Below, one piece after another: positions 25,357-35,047 of a stretch of DNA of 37,015 bases. Every line of letters begins with the position of its first letter. Within the stretch, counting starts at the first letter, position 1. Below the pieces are notes generated by a model. It did no database searches. It was not told the origin of the DNA and worked only from the letters and a program-made list of their open reading frames with translations. Position numbers and translations under genes: made by a program. This DNA comes from an uncultured Paracoccaceae bacterium. GTDB lineage: Bacteria > Pseudomonadota > Alphaproteobacteria > Rhodobacterales > Rhodobacteraceae. The DNA lies in the NCBI GenBank assembly GCA_937883775.1, contig CAKZXZ010000098.1:1-37015 (forward strand). Direction: 5' to 3'.

Positions 25357-25414
25357 GGAGGTGAGTTGGTTAGATCGCGATCATTATCCACTCTGCGCAC
25401 AAAGGAGAACACAG

Positions 25415-26080
25415 ATGACGATCACTTTAAGTCAATTTAAGCCACTTATTCTGGGCGTTGCCATCACATTCGGTTCGGTATTGCACTGCTCCGAGGCAAA
25501 GGCCGCAGACACCGATGTTGTAACCGTTGCTGGCGGTTGTTTTTGGTGTGTCGAGTCTGACTTTGAAAGCGTGCCTGGCGTGATCGAGGTTGTGTCTGGC
25601 TATACTGGTGGGACTGTCAAAAACCCCACCTACAAAGATGTCACAAGCGGCAAGAGCGGCCATTATGAAGCCGTACAGATTGAGTTTGACACCGCTACGA
25701 TCAGCGCTGAAACACTTCTGTCCATGTTCTTCAGATCGATTGATCCTACAGATGCGGGCGGTCAATTTTGTGATCGTGGCGAAAGCTATAGTACCGCAAT
25801 TTTCGTCTCTAATTCCGCGGAACAGGCGGCTGCAAAGGAGGTCCGCGCTGAAGCAGAAGCTGCTTTGGGGCAGGAAATCGTGACACCTATCCTGCAAGAG
25901 GCAGAGTTCTATCCCGCTGAAGAATACCATCAGGATTACTACAAAAGCTCGGACGTGATCCTGACGCGTTTTGGGCCAAAGACCAAGAAAGAGGCCTACA
26001 AGCGGTATCGGAATGCGTGCGGGCGCGATGATCGCGTGAAACAATTATGGGGCAGCACGGCACCCTTCGTCGGCGGCTAA
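25415..26080 (+). CDS. msrA: Exported peptide-methionine (S)-S-oxide reductase
   Basis: MsrA repairs S-sulfoxides of methionine. The 221-residue protein has an N-terminal signal peptide ending ...SVLHCSEAKA near residue 30, so it is probably periplasmic, unlike most cytosolic MsrA. The catalytic motif is GGCFWCVESDF with Cys42. Other family segments are VVSGYTGGTVKNPTYKDVTS, GHYEAVQIEFD, DPTDAGGQFCDRGESYST and FYPAEEYHQDYY. ATG 25415 has AAGGAG 7 nt upstream; the longer frame from 25361 lacks this. Its stop overlaps the convergent kinase gene in CTAA (26077-26080). Confidence 0.95.
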   Translation: MTITLSQFKPLILGVAITFGSVLHCSEAKAADTDVVTVAGGCFWCVESDFESVPGVIEVVSGYTGGTVKNPTYKDVTSGKSGHYEAVQIEFDTATISAETLLSMFFRSIDPTDAGGQFCDRGESYSTAIFVSNSAEQAAAKEVRAEAEAALGQEIVTPILQEAEFYPAEEYHQDYYKSSDVILTRFGPKTKKEAYKRYRNACGRDDRVKQLWGSTAPFVGG

Positions 26081-26946
26081 AGCTGCATGAACTCCTGGAC
26101 CTCAAGCAGGTCCGGGATCACATCGGCGGTACCGTGACGCGTAACCATAAGCGCCGCGGCGATGCTTGCCTGGCCAATGGCCTGCTCCATCGGCATCCCG
26201 CGATCAAGACCGGCAAGCCAAAACCCGGTGAACGTGTCACCCGCGCCTGTCGTATCGACGGCTTCGACCAAGATAGCGTCAAACACCCTGGTGTTCCCGG
26301 AATGCAGCCATCGACAGCCGTTTGCACCCAGCGTTACGATAATGTCTGTCACTGGCAATTCAGCGAGTGAGATGCCAAGCCCGACTTCTAACTGTTGTGC
26401 CTCAATCTCATTCAGGATCAAAAGATCGATGTAATCGAGGACGTTTTGCACCGCTGAAACTTCAAAAGGGGCGGCCGCATAACAAACGGAAAGACCCATC
26501 TCCTTTGCGGTTCGTGCGGCATGTTGTTGAGCATTCGTTTCATTCTGAATGACACAGATATCGCCAGTTCGGGCCTCGGCCAAAGCTGCAGAGATCGCAT
26601 CCTCAGCAATCTTGGCGTTTGCGCCTGCATTCAGCAGAATCTGATTTTCTCCTGATGGGTCTACGGCAATGATGGCTGTGCCAGTCATCGCTTCGATCAT
26701 CATAATATGCCGCGTATCAACGCCGTATTCGAGAAGACGATCCTTTGGCCAAGAACGATCCCGGCCTACAGCGCCGATATGACAAACACGCGCTGCAGCA
26801 CGGGCGGCAGCAACCGACATATTGGCACCCTTGCCACCTAACCCTTCGGTCACTTTCTGCGCGGCCAGTGTCTCTCCCGCCGCAGGCAGATGTGGGACCT
26901 GATAGAACAGATCGACGTTGATCGAGCCAAGATTATAGATCGTCAT
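26077..26946 (-). CDS. PfkB-family carbohydrate kinase, ribokinase-like
   Basis: The 289-residue protein begins [20 protein letters not shown] and has the first PfkB signature TEGLGGKGANMSVAAARAAA, then IGAVGRD, and the second signature VDTTGAGDTFTGFWLAGLD with the catalytic Asp in GAGD. Ribokinase is the nearest well-known relative, but the sugar substrate is not certain. The ATG overlaps the maeB stop as ATGA (26943-26946), so translation is coupled to the malic enzyme gene. Whether the pairing has metabolic meaning is unknown. Confidence 0.88.
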   Translation of the reverse strand: MTIYNLGSINVDLFYQVPHLPAAGETLAAQKVTEGLGGKGANMSVAAARAAARVCHIGAVGRDRSWPKDRLLEYGVDTRHIMMIEAMTGTAIIAVDPSGENQILLNAGANAKIAEDAISAALAEARTGDICVIQNETNAQQHAARTAKEMGLSVCYAAAPFEVSAVQNVLDYIDLLILNEIEAQQLEVGLGISLAELPVTDIIVTLGANGCRWLHSGNTRVFDAILVEAVDTTGAGDTFTGFWLAGLDRGMPMEQAIGQASIAAALMVTRHGTADVIPDLLEVQEFMQL

Positions 26947-29198
26947 TTGACGTTACAGGCGGCGATGACGGCCATATTCATAATATCGTTCACAGTCGAT
27001 CCCGTCGAACAGATCTGAATGGGACGATCAACACCGGTTAGGATCGGCCCAATCACAGTGGCACCTGCCATCTCTTGCATCAGCTTGACCGAAATCGAGG
27101 CTGAGTGCCGCGCCGGCACAACAAGGACGTTCGCGGGGCCGGTCAAACGTGAAAACGGATAGGCTTCACGGGCTTTGGTGTTCAGCGCAACATCGACCGT
27201 CATCTCGCCTTCATACTCAAAATCAACACCACGTTGATCGAGCACTTTTGGCGCCATATGCATTTTTTCGGCTCGCTCGGAAATCGGATAGCCGAAGGTC
27301 GAAAAACTCACAAAAGCGACACGCGGATCAAGGCCAAAGGTGCGCGCCACTTCAGCGCCGCGCTCGGCGATGTTTGCCAGATCAGTTTCATCCGGCCATT
27401 CGTAGACAAGCGTATCGGTTATCAGAACGATGCGCCCGCGATGCAGAATAGCGGTTACACCAACGACATCGTCACCCGCGCTTACATCAAAGACGTGGTT
27501 CATCAACCCAAGTACATGCGCAGATTTACGCGTGGCCCCCGTGACCAGCCCGTCAGCATGACCATGTGCCAGCATGAGAGCCGAGAAAACATGTCGATCA
27601 CGAGCAGCCAGCCTGTGGATGTCCGTGCTGTCAAATCCTTTCCGGTTCAGGCGTTCATACAGAAAGTCTTTATATGCATCGAGATGCGGTGTGTTTGCCG
27701 CGTTAACGACAGTTAGCTCGCGGACAGCATCACCTAGGCCAGCCCCATCAAGGCGCATTTTAACATCATCTTCGCGCCCCACGACCAACGCCTTACCCAT
27801 TCCGGACCGCTGATAGGTAACGGCCGCACGCAGTACACGTTCGTCATCACCTTCGGCGAAAACCATGGTCGCTTGCTTGGACCTTGCGCGCGCATTAAGC
27901 CCGCGCAAAATCGAGGCTGTCGGATCCATACGGGACTTGAGCGTCAGCTCATAATTGTCGATATCGACGATGGGACGGCGTGCGGCGCCCGTCTCCATCC
28001 CTGCCTTCGCAACCGCGGGCGGGATCGTGTAGATCAGGCGCGGATCAAATGGCGTCGGGATAATGTAATCGCGTCCGAACGTCAGCTTGCGACCATAGGC
28101 CATTGCGACCTCATCAGGCACATCTTCACGCGCCAACTCCGCAAGCGCCTGCGCACACGCAATCTTCATCTCGTCATTGATAGCGCGCGCATGAATGTCC
28201 AAAGCACCTCGAAACAGATATGGAAATCCCAGGACGTTATTGACTTGATTAGGGTAATCTGATCGTCCGGTGGCAACGATCGCATCAACGCGAACCTCAT
28301 GGGCCTCTTCAGGCGTAGTTTCAGGGTCCGGGTTTGCCATTGCAAAAATCACCGGATTATCCGCCATACTCGCCACCATTTCCTTGGTGACAGCCCCTTT
28401 GGCAGAAACACCAAGGAACACGTCTGCATCGCGCATCGCATCTTCCAAAGATCGGGCATCCGTTCGGGCTGCATGACCTGATTTCCACTGGTTCATCCCT
28501 TCGGTGCGGCCCTGGAAAATGACGCCTTTGGTATCACAAACGATGCAATTGTCGTGCTTGGCACCCATCACCTTCAGCAATTCGATACAAGCAATCCCGG
28601 CAGCTCCAGCGCCATTGAGAACAATTTTACAATCCTCGATTTTCTTACCGGTCAAATGCAGCGCGTTAATCAGGCCAGCGGCGCAAATCACGGCCGTTCC
28701 ATGCTGGTCGTCATGGAACACCGGGATGTCCATCTCTTCCTTGAGGCGCTGCTCGATTATGAAGCATTCAGGCGCTTTGATATCTTCAAGGTTAATGCCG
28801 CCAAAGGTCGGGCCCATCAGCTTGACCGCTTGAATGAAGGCTTCGGGATCTTCGGTGTCCAGCTCGATATCGATAGAGTTCACATCGGCAAACCGTTTGA
28901 ACAAAACCGACTTGCCTTCCATCACCGGCTTGGACGCCAAAGCGCCTAAATTGCCCAAGCCCAGCACTGCCGTACCGTTGGAAATGACCGCGACCAAATT
29001 CCCTTTGTTGGTATAATCATAAGCGGTCTCAGGCGCCTGTGCGATTTCTTCGCAAGGCACCGCGACACCCGGCGAATAGGCCAATGACAAGTCACGTTGC
29101 GTCGTCATCGGGACGGTCGCTGTTACCTCAAATTTGCCCGGCGTTGGCTCTAGATGAAAGGCCAGCGCATCCTCACGCGTGTATTTGGTATTCGACAT
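26943..29198 (-). CDS. maeB: NADP-dependent malic enzyme with C-terminal phosphotransacetylase-like domain
   Basis: The 751-residue MaeB-type protein has an N-terminal malic enzyme part with [37 protein letters not shown] and the NAD(P)-binding motif [20 protein letters not shown]. The C-terminal PTA-like domain spans roughly 430-750 and includes [36 protein letters not shown] and [20 protein letters not shown]. It decarboxylates malate to pyruvate; the PTA-like part is thought to be regulatory. ATG 29198 gives the usual [15 protein letters not shown] start; the frame to 29276 has no better site. It is divergent from mutS. Confidence 0.95.
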   Translation of the reverse strand: MSNTKYTREDALAFHLEPTPGKFEVTATVPMTTQRDLSLAYSPGVAVPCEEIAQAPETAYDYTNKGNLVAVISNGTAVLGLGNLGALASKPVMEGKSVLFKRFADVNSIDIELDTEDPEAFIQAVKLMGPTFGGINLEDIKAPECFIIEQRLKEEMDIPVFHDDQHGTAVICAAGLINALHLTGKKIEDCKIVLNGAGAAGIACIELLKVMGAKHDNCIVCDTKGVIFQGRTEGMNQWKSGHAARTDARSLEDAMRDADVFLGVSAKGAVTKEMVASMADNPVIFAMANPDPETTPEEAHEVRVDAIVATGRSDYPNQVNNVLGFPYLFRGALDIHARAINDEMKIACAQALAELAREDVPDEVAMAYGRKLTFGRDYIIPTPFDPRLIYTIPPAVAKAGMETGAARRPIVDIDNYELTLKSRMDPTASILRGLNARARSKQATMVFAEGDDERVLRAAVTYQRSGMGKALVVGREDDVKMRLDGAGLGDAVRELTVVNAANTPHLDAYKDFLYERLNRKGFDSTDIHRLAARDRHVFSALMLAHGHADGLVTGATRKSAHVLGLMNHVFDVSAGDDVVGVTAILHRGRIVLITDTLVYEWPDETDLANIAERGAEVARTFGLDPRVAFVSFSTFGYPISERAEKMHMAPKVLDQRGVDFEYEGEMTVDVALNTKAREAYPFSRLTGPANVLVVPARHSASISVKLMQEMAGATVIGPILTGVDRPIQICSTGSTVNDIMNMAVIAACNVK

Positions 29199-29347
29199 CG
29201 GCAAACGCGTCCTCTCTTCAAAAGTGAGGGGCACTATTCCCCATTTGTCAGCCGAACGGAACCGAAGAATTGGCACAGGCCAGGCCCTTCCATCCCTGAC
29301 ATCGCTTGAGTAGTCTGGCGCAACAAAATACCGAAGGGGGCAATCGG

Positions 29348-31978
29348 GTGAACGCGGCGATCACGCCCATGATGGCGCAATTTCTTGAGATCAAGGCCGA
29401 GTATCCGGATGCGTTGCTCTTCTATCGGATGGGCGACTTTTACGAGTTGTTCTTCGAAGATGCTGTTATAGCAGCCGAAGCGCTGGATATCGCATTGACC
29501 AAGCGCGGCAAACATCTGGGCGAAGATATTCCGATGTGCGGCGTCCCGGTGCACGCAGCCGAAAGTTATTTGCTCACGCTGATCCGCAAGCAATTTCGTG
29601 TCGCAGTTTGCGAACAGCTGGAAAGCCCGGCAGAGGCGAAGAAGCGCGGCTCGAAATCAGTGGTGAAACGAGGCGTCGTTCGGCTGGTAACGCCAGGCAC
29701 CTTGACCGAAGAAAGCTTGCTGGAGGCGCGGCGGCACAACTTCCTTGCCAGCTTCGCCGAGGTTCGGGAAAAAGGGGCTGTTGCTTGGGTCGATATCTCG
29801 ACCGGGGCTCTGCATGTCATTCCATGCCCAAGACCAAAGCTGGGTTTTGAGCTGGCGCGGATCGCTCCGCGTGAGGTTCTTGTTTCAGAGACGCTTGAAG
29901 CGGATTTGGCCGAAATAGTCTCTGAATCCGGCGCGCATCTGACAGGTCTTGCGCGGGGGTCTTTCGACAGCACTGCAGCCGAAGGGCGCTTGTCACAGGT
30001 ATTTGGTGTCGCTGGCCTGGACGGGTTCGGTCAATTTGATCGCGCTGAGATGGCTGCGCTTCTCGCTTTGGTCGATTACCTTGATCTGACCCAAAAGGGG
30101 AATATTCCCCTGCTGCGCCCTCCGGTGAAAGAGGCGCTGGGCGGGACCATGCAGATTGATCCGGCCACGCGTCGCAATCTGGAACTGACGGCCAGCCTGT
30201 CTGGTGGGCGCGATGGATCGCTGATTGCAGCGATTGACCGAACTGTGACTGCCGCTGGCGGACGGCTTTTGGAGCAACGCCTGTCCGCGCCATCCTGTGA
30301 CCTGGGAGTGATCGCCGAGCGGCACAAAGCGGTACAATATGCAGCAGAGCAAACACGGTTTCGGACCGATATTCGTGACGCTTTGCGCAATGTGCCTGAT
30401 CTTGACCGGGCGCTTTCCCGGCTGGCACTTGATCGCGGCGGGCCACGTGATCTGGCTGCAATCCGTAATGGGCTCGCCGCTGCGAGCGCATTGGTGCCAC
30501 CAAAGGACCTCCCGGCCTCCCTCTCCGAAGCTTATGGCGCGTTTGAAGGCCATAAGACATTGATTGATCTACTGGACGATGCGCTGATTGCTGAGCCGCC
30601 ACTGCTTGCGCGCGATGGTGGCTTCATTGCATCCGACTATGACGCCGATCTTGACGAAGCCCGCATACTTCGTGACGAGGGGCGTGGTGTCGTGGCTGGG
30701 TTACAGAAAACCTATGCCGAAATGACCAACATCTCGTCACTCAAGATCAAGCATAACAATGTGCTTGGCTATTTCATCGAGACAACGGCGACCCATGCCG
30801 AAAAAATGCTCTCGGACCCGTTGAGCGAGACCTTCATCCATCGGCAAACGACAGCAAATCAAGTGCGCTTCACAACGGTCGAATTGTCCGAACTCGAAAC
30901 AAAGATTTTGAACGCTGGCAGTCGCGCGCTTGAGATCGAAAAGCGGCTCTATAACAGCCTGAAAGACGCAGTTCTTGAAAAATCAGCCGAGATTGGCTCC
31001 GCCTCCAAAGCACTTGCGGAAATCGATGTTACGACCGCACTAGCCGACCTTGCTATCGGTGAAGATTGGACGTGCCCCAAGATGGACGATTCTCGTCGCT
31101 TTGTCGTGACAGGTGGACGCCATCCCGTGGTTGAGCACGCCCTGCGCAAACAAAGCGGGGCACCGTTTGTCGCCAATAATTGCACCTTGGGTGAGGATGA
31201 TCCACGAATTTGGCTCCTGACCGGCCCCAATATGGCAGGTAAGTCGACCTTCCTTCGACAGAACGCGCTTATTGCGCTTTTGGCGCAGATGGGATCATTT
31301 GTGCCAGCCTCGGCCGCGCATATTGGGTTGGTGTCGCAACTATTTTCACGGGTTGGCGCATCGGATGACCTCGCACGCGGGCGTTCGACCTTCATGGTCG
31401 AAATGGTCGAAACAGCCGCAATCCTGAACCAAGCCGACAGGCGCGCATTGGTGATTTTAGACGAAATTGGGCGTGGCACTGCCACGTATGACGGCCTCTC
31501 GATCGCTTGGGCGACGCTGGAACACCTGCATGATGAGAATAAATGTCGCGCACTTTTTGCAACGCATTATCATGAACTTACGGCGCTTTCGTCACGAATG
31601 GATGGTGTCGACAATGCAACCGTCACCGTCAAGGAATGGGACGGAGAAGTTATCTTCCTGCATGAAGTAAAACGTGGCGCAGCAGATCGGTCTTACGGTG
31701 TGCAGGTCGCACGACTGGCAGGGCTACCCGGAAAGGTCGTAAACCGCGCAAAGACAATTTTGGCAGAACTGGAAAGCGGTGAAGGCAGTGGCGGCGCAAA
31801 AGTCGCGACCTTGATCGACGACTTGCCTTTATTTGCAACGACACAAGACACGCCTGTGCCTGTGCCTCAATCCTCGGATGTTGAAGCGCGGCTTGATGAT
31901 GTCGTGCCAGATGAATTAACGCCCAAGGATGCGCTTGGGCTTATCTATGAATTGAAAGCGCTGTCGAAGAAGCCTTAG
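29348..31978 (+). CDS. mutS: DNA mismatch repair protein MutS
   Basis: The 876-residue protein has all MutS domains. The mismatch-contacting motif is in ALLFYRMGDFYELFFEDA; the connector, lever and clamp follow (e.g. NVLGYFIETTATHAEKM). The ATPase has Walker A LLTGPNMAGKSTFLRQNALI (near residue 626), VGASDDLARGRSTFMVEM, Walker B LVILDEIGRGTATYDGLS and the conserved ATHYHEL. GTG 29348 is chosen because AAGGGGG lies 7 nt upstream; TTG 29306 is rejected. Its stop overlaps the grpE stop within TTAG (31975-31978). Confidence 0.96.
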   Translation: MNAAITPMMAQFLEIKAEYPDALLFYRMGDFYELFFEDAVIAAEALDIALTKRGKHLGEDIPMCGVPVHAAESYLLTLIRKQFRVAVCEQLESPAEAKKRGSKSVVKRGVVRLVTPGTLTEESLLEARRHNFLASFAEVREKGAVAWVDISTGALHVIPCPRPKLGFELARIAPREVLVSETLEADLAEIVSESGAHLTGLARGSFDSTAAEGRLSQVFGVAGLDGFGQFDRAEMAALLALVDYLDLTQKGNIPLLRPPVKEALGGTMQIDPATRRNLELTASLSGGRDGSLIAAIDRTVTAAGGRLLEQRLSAPSCDLGVIAERHKAVQYAAEQTRFRTDIRDALRNVPDLDRALSRLALDRGGPRDLAAIRNGLAAASALVPPKDLPASLSEAYGAFEGHKTLIDLLDDALIAEPPLLARDGGFIASDYDADLDEARILRDEGRGVVAGLQKTYAEMTNISSLKIKHNNVLGYFIETTATHAEKMLSDPLSETFIHRQTTANQVRFTTVELSELETKILNAGSRALEIEKRLYNSLKDAVLEKSAEIGSASKALAEIDVTTALADLAIGEDWTCPKMDDSRRFVVTGGRHPVVEHALRKQSGAPFVANNCTLGEDDPRIWLLTGPNMAGKSTFLRQNALIALLAQMGSFVPASAAHIGLVSQLFSRVGASDDLARGRSTFMVEMVETAAILNQADRRALVILDEIGRGTATYDGLSIAWATLEHLHDENKCRALFATHYHELTALSSRMDGVDNATVTVKEWDGEVIFLHEVKRGAADRSYGVQVARLAGLPGKVVNRAKTILAELESGEGSGGAKVATLIDDLPLFATTQDTPVPVPQSSDVEARLDDVVPDELTPKDALGLIYELKALSKKP

Positions 31979-32538
31979 CCAGGCGTTGACGACACACCAA
32001 CCTGTGCAGGGCGCAGCAGCCGATCGTAAAGCATGAACCCTTCCGCAGCGACCTGAATGATATCGCCAGCTTTTGTGTCGGGCACAGGTGCTTCGAACAT
32101 CGCCTGATGCAGCTGCGGATCAAACTTATCACCGACTTTCGGTGAAATAGGCTCGATCCCGTGCTTTTTGAACGTGTTCAGAAGCTCACGCATCGTCAGT
32201 TCGACACCTTCGATCAATGCGGCAGACACCTCTTTCTGTTCGTCAGTCGCAGCCTCAACCGCGCGCTTCATGTTGTCATAGACAGGCAGCAGATCGCGCG
32301 CCAATTTCGAACCGCCATACTGCTCTGCTTCGCGGCGATCCCGGTCCGAGCGTTTGCGCGAGTTTTCAGCATCAGCCAAGGCGCGCATGAAGCGGTCTTT
32401 ATACTCATCCCGTTCTGCCTTCAGCGCATCAAGCTCAAGCGCTTCGTCGTCATACTCCATGGCATCCTCGGCAAATTCCTCTGCCTCAGCCATTTCCACA
32501 TCGTCCAGAAACTCGTCTTCTTTCTTCGCGTCTGCCAT
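31975..32538 (-). CDS. grpE: Nucleotide exchange factor GrpE
   Basis: GrpE releases ADP from DnaK. The 187-residue protein has an acidic N terminus (EDEFLDDVEMAEAEEFAEDA), a long coiled coil (LDALKAERDEYKDRFMRAL, ADAENSRKRSDRDRREAEQY) and the beta-domain with HGIEPISPKVGDKFDPQLHQ, followed by AMFEAPVPD. It follows hrcA by 12 nt, giving an hrcA-grpE operon. The preceding ribosome-binding site is purine-rich but weak. Its tail (RPAQVGVSSTPG) reaches a stop overlapping that of mutS. Confidence 0.96.
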   Translation of the reverse strand: MADAKKEDEFLDDVEMAEAEEFAEDAMEYDDEALELDALKAERDEYKDRFMRALADAENSRKRSDRDRREAEQYGGSKLARDLLPVYDNMKRAVEAATDEQKEVSAALIEGVELTMRELLNTFKKHGIEPISPKVGDKFDPQLHQAMFEAPVPDTKAGDIIQVAAEGFMLYDRLLRPAQVGVSSTPG

Positions 32539-32550
32539 CTACTTTTCTTT

Positions 32551-33615
32551 CTAGCCCCGGTCCGAGATCAATTTCCCGACCAACTGCGCGGTGTAATCGA
32601 CGATGGGCACAATCCGTCCGTAATTGAGACGGGTCGGCCCAATGACGCCAACGGCACCAATGATCTTACGGTCCGCGTTCATATAGGGAGAGACCACCAA
32701 AGAGGAACCCGAAAGTGAAAAAAGCTTGTTCTCGGAACCGATAAAAATGCGCACACCATCGCCTTCATCGGTGAGTTCAAGGAATTCAGCGATATCACGC
32801 TTGCGCTCCAGATCATCAAAGAGCGTTTTTATAAGATCAAGATCCGCCGTCTCGGCCTCTGAATTCAACAGATTCGCCCGCCCCCGCACGATCAGGCGTT
32901 CATGCAAATCCCCCTCATTCTCCCAAACAGCAAGACCGCTTTCGACAAGTTCATGTGCTAATTTGTCTATCTCTTGCCGCCTGGTAGAAATATCTTTCGA
33001 CATCGTGCGTCGTAGCTCTGTGAGCGTTTTTCCCTCAGCAAGCGCGTTCAGGAAATTTGCAGCCTCGCGCATCGAGGATGGGGTTTGCCCCAGAGGCGGC
33101 GTGAACACGCGGTTCTCAACGTGGCCATCCGCAAAGACCAGAACAACCAACGCACGATCCGGGCCTAGCGAAACAAATTCAATATGCTTGATCGGGGCCT
33201 CATGCTTGGGGGTAAGAACAAGGCTTGCCCCTTGCGTAATACCTGACAACGCAGAACCGACGCGATCCAGCATGCCCGAGACGTCAGACTCGTTTGATGT
33301 CAAAGTCCGCTCGATACGGTCACGGTCTTCAGTTTGCAGATCAGCGACTTCGAGAATACCGTCGACAAACATCCTTAAACCAAGCTGCGTCGGAACCCGC
33401 CCAGCCGAGATATGTGGACTGTCGAGCAAACCCAAATATTCCAGATCCTGCATCACATTTCGGATTGTTGCCGCGCTCACTCGTTCGGACATTGTGCGGG
33501 TCAGCGTCCGCGAACCAACCGGGTCACCGCTGTCCAGATATCCTTCGACGACGCGGCGAAAAACTTCGCGCGACCGTTCGTTCATCTGATCGAGGATTTT
33601 CGGTTCGTCCGACAT
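32551..33615 (-). CDS. hrcA: Heat-inducible transcription repressor HrcA
   Basis: HrcA represses groESL-type heat-shock genes by binding the CIRCE element. The 354-residue protein opens with KILDQMNERSREVFRRVVEG, the winged-helix segment YLDSGDPVGSRTLTRTMSER and VSAATIRNVMQDLEYLGLLD, and SPHISAGRVPTQLGLRMFVD. The C terminus is IGAVGVIGPTRLNYGRIVPI. ATG 33615 is chosen: a good promoter at 33641-33668 would start transcription near 33634, which excludes the ATG at 33642, and GGGAA precedes 33615. The ATG at 33627 is possible but would leave about 7 nt of leader. The gene is divergent from rph. Confidence 0.94.
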   Translation of the reverse strand: MSDEPKILDQMNERSREVFRRVVEGYLDSGDPVGSRTLTRTMSERVSAATIRNVMQDLEYLGLLDSPHISAGRVPTQLGLRMFVDGILEVADLQTEDRDRIERTLTSNESDVSGMLDRVGSALSGITQGASLVLTPKHEAPIKHIEFVSLGPDRALVVLVFADGHVENRVFTPPLGQTPSSMREAANFLNALAEGKTLTELRRTMSKDISTRRQEIDKLAHELVESGLAVWENEGDLHERLIVRGRANLLNSEAETADLDLIKTLFDDLERKRDIAEFLELTDEGDGVRIFIGSENKLFSLSGSSLVVSPYMNADRKIIGAVGVIGPTRLNYGRIVPIVDYTAQLVGKLISDRG

Positions 33616-33640
33616 CGCCGTTCCCATTGGAGCCCCACTC

Positions 33641-33668
33641 ATTAAATCTGTCTGGCTGACATCGTCAA
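33641..33668 (-). promoter_or_regulatory. Sigma-70-type promoter for hrcA-grpE
   Basis: On the minus strand TTGACG (33668-33663) and TTTAAT (33646-33641) are separated by 16 nt. Each matches consensus at five of six positions, making this the best promoter found by eye in the window. Transcription would start near 33634. No CIRCE inverted repeat (TTAGCACTC-N9-GAGTGCTAA) is present nearby. Confidence 0.65.
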
Positions 33669-33729
33669 TCGGGGTTGCGCTCTAGCTTAAGAGATAGGTA
33701 TCCCACAGTTAAACATCAAAGGATGAGCT

Positions 33730-34443
33730 ATGAGACCTTCGGGCAGAGCGCTGGATGACATGCGCACAATTTCGATTGAGACGGACGTGACCCGCCATGC
33801 GGAAGGGTCATGTCTCATCAAATGCGGCGATACCCATGTTTTGTGCACCGCGTCGGTCGACGAGCGTGTGCCACCTTTCCTGAAGAACAGTGGTTTGGGG
33901 TGGGTGACGGCCGAATACGGCATGCTACCGCGGGCGACCCACACACGAATGCGGCGAGAAGCAAAAAACGGTCAGTCCGGGCGTACACAGGAGATCCAGC
34001 GCCTGATCGGTCGGAGCCTGCGCGCAGGTGTTGATCGCGTTGCCATGGGTGAACGCCAGATCGTTGTGGATTGCGACGTCATTCAAGCAGATGGCGGAAC
34101 GCGCTGTGCCTCTATCACCGGCGGCTGGGTTGCGCTGCGAATGGCTGTGAACAAACTGATAAAGGCGGGCGATATTGTGACCGATCCGCTTGTCGATCAT
34201 ATCGCTGCAGTGAGCTGCGGAATATATGCAGGCCAAGCCGTTCTTGATCTGGACTACCCCGAGGACAGTGAAGCCGGTGTAGACGGGAACTTCATCATCA
34301 CGGGCTCTGGTCAGTTGGTCGAAGTGCAAATGTCAGCCGAAGGCGCAACATTTAGCCGGGCGCAGATGGATCAGCTTGTCGATCTGGCCGAAAAAGGCGT
34401 TACCGAATTGGTTGCTGCGCAGAAGGCAGCAGTAGGTGCGTAA
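33730..34443 (+). CDS. rph: Ribonuclease PH
   Basis: RNase PH is a phosphorolytic 3'-5' exoribonuclease that trims tRNA and rRNA ends. The 237-residue protein begins [20 protein letters not shown]. It has [56 protein letters not shown] and [20 protein letters not shown], all strongly conserved. AAGGA lies 6 nt before the ATG. It starts a plus-strand run rph-rdgB-hemW; the first two overlap by 8 nt. Confidence 0.97.
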   Translation: MRPSGRALDDMRTISIETDVTRHAEGSCLIKCGDTHVLCTASVDERVPPFLKNSGLGWVTAEYGMLPRATHTRMRREAKNGQSGRTQEIQRLIGRSLRAGVDRVAMGERQIVVDCDVIQADGGTRCASITGGWVALRMAVNKLIKAGDIVTDPLVDHIAAVSCGIYAGQAVLDLDYPEDSEAGVDGNFIITGSGQLVEVQMSAEGATFSRAQMDQLVDLAEKGVTELVAAQKAAVGA

Positions 34444-35047
34444 ATTCGTCGAAAATAAATTGGTGATCGCCTCGCATAACACAGGCAAGGTCCGCGAAAT
34501 CGGTGATCTTCTGAAACCTTTCGGTGTCGAGGTCATTTCAGCCGGTGCGCTTGGACTCGAAGAACCCGATGAGACAGAAGACAACTTCATCGGTAACGCC
34601 CAGATCAAAGCGCATTTCGCAGCGAAAGAAAGCGGCATGCCTGCGCTCTCGGACGATAGCGGCATTTCTGTTGATGCTCTGGGCGGCGCGCCAGGCGTTT
34701 ACACCGCTGATTGGGCTGAAACACCTGATGGTCGTGACTTTCCAATGGCGATGGAAAAGGTCTGGGCCGAACTTGAAAAAGTAAACGCGCCCACACCGCG
34801 AGACGCCCAATTCAATTGCACGCTTTGCCTCGCCTGGCCCGATGGTCATGACGAGGTATTCGAGGGCATCGTACGTGGGCAGGTCGTCTGGCCAATGCGT
34901 GGCGAGCATGGGTTTGGCTTTGATCCAGTGTTCCTTCCGGATGGTGAAACCGAAACATTCGGTGAAATGGATCCCGCCAAAAAACACGCGATGAGTCATC
35001 GCGCAGATGCGTTTGCAAAGCTCGTCGCAGGCTGTTTTGACGACTGA
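34436..35047 (+). CDS. rdgB: RdgB/HAM1-family non-canonical purine NTP pyrophosphatase
   Basis: The enzyme removes ITP, dITP and XTP from the nucleotide pool. The 203-residue protein has [20 protein letters not shown] near its start, then [59 protein letters not shown] and [12 protein letters not shown], the family hallmarks. The start is GTG 34436, within the end of rph, with AAGG about 9 nt upstream. It overlaps the start of hemW by up to 41 nt. Confidence 0.95.
   Translation: MRKFVENKLVIASHNTGKVREIGDLLKPFGVEVISAGALGLEEPDETEDNFIGNAQIKAHFAAKESGMPALSDDSGISVDALGGAPGVYTADWAETPDGRDFPMAMEKVWAELEKVNAPTPRDAQFNCTLCLAWPDGHDEVFEGIVRGQVVWPMRGEHGFGFDPVFLPDGETETFGEMDPAKKHAMSHRADAFAKLVAGCFDD

Noticed and set aside
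25384-25392. TTATCCACT resembling a DnaA box
   Set aside because: A single near-match, not clustered with others and not in an AT-rich unwinding region, so no origin is claimed.
25422-25442. TTAA-N6-TTAA resembling a CtrA site
   Set aside because: The spacing is 6 rather than the usual 7, and it lies inside the msrA signal-peptide coding region.
29228-29242. GGGG-N7-CCCC hairpin in the maeB/mutS gap
   Set aside because: Only four base pairs and no T-run; not enough to call a terminator or regulatory element.
32726-33589. Long open frame antisense to hrcA (287 residues)
   Set aside because: It is rich in serine and arginine, has no recognisable domain, and is a shadow of the conserved hrcA frame.
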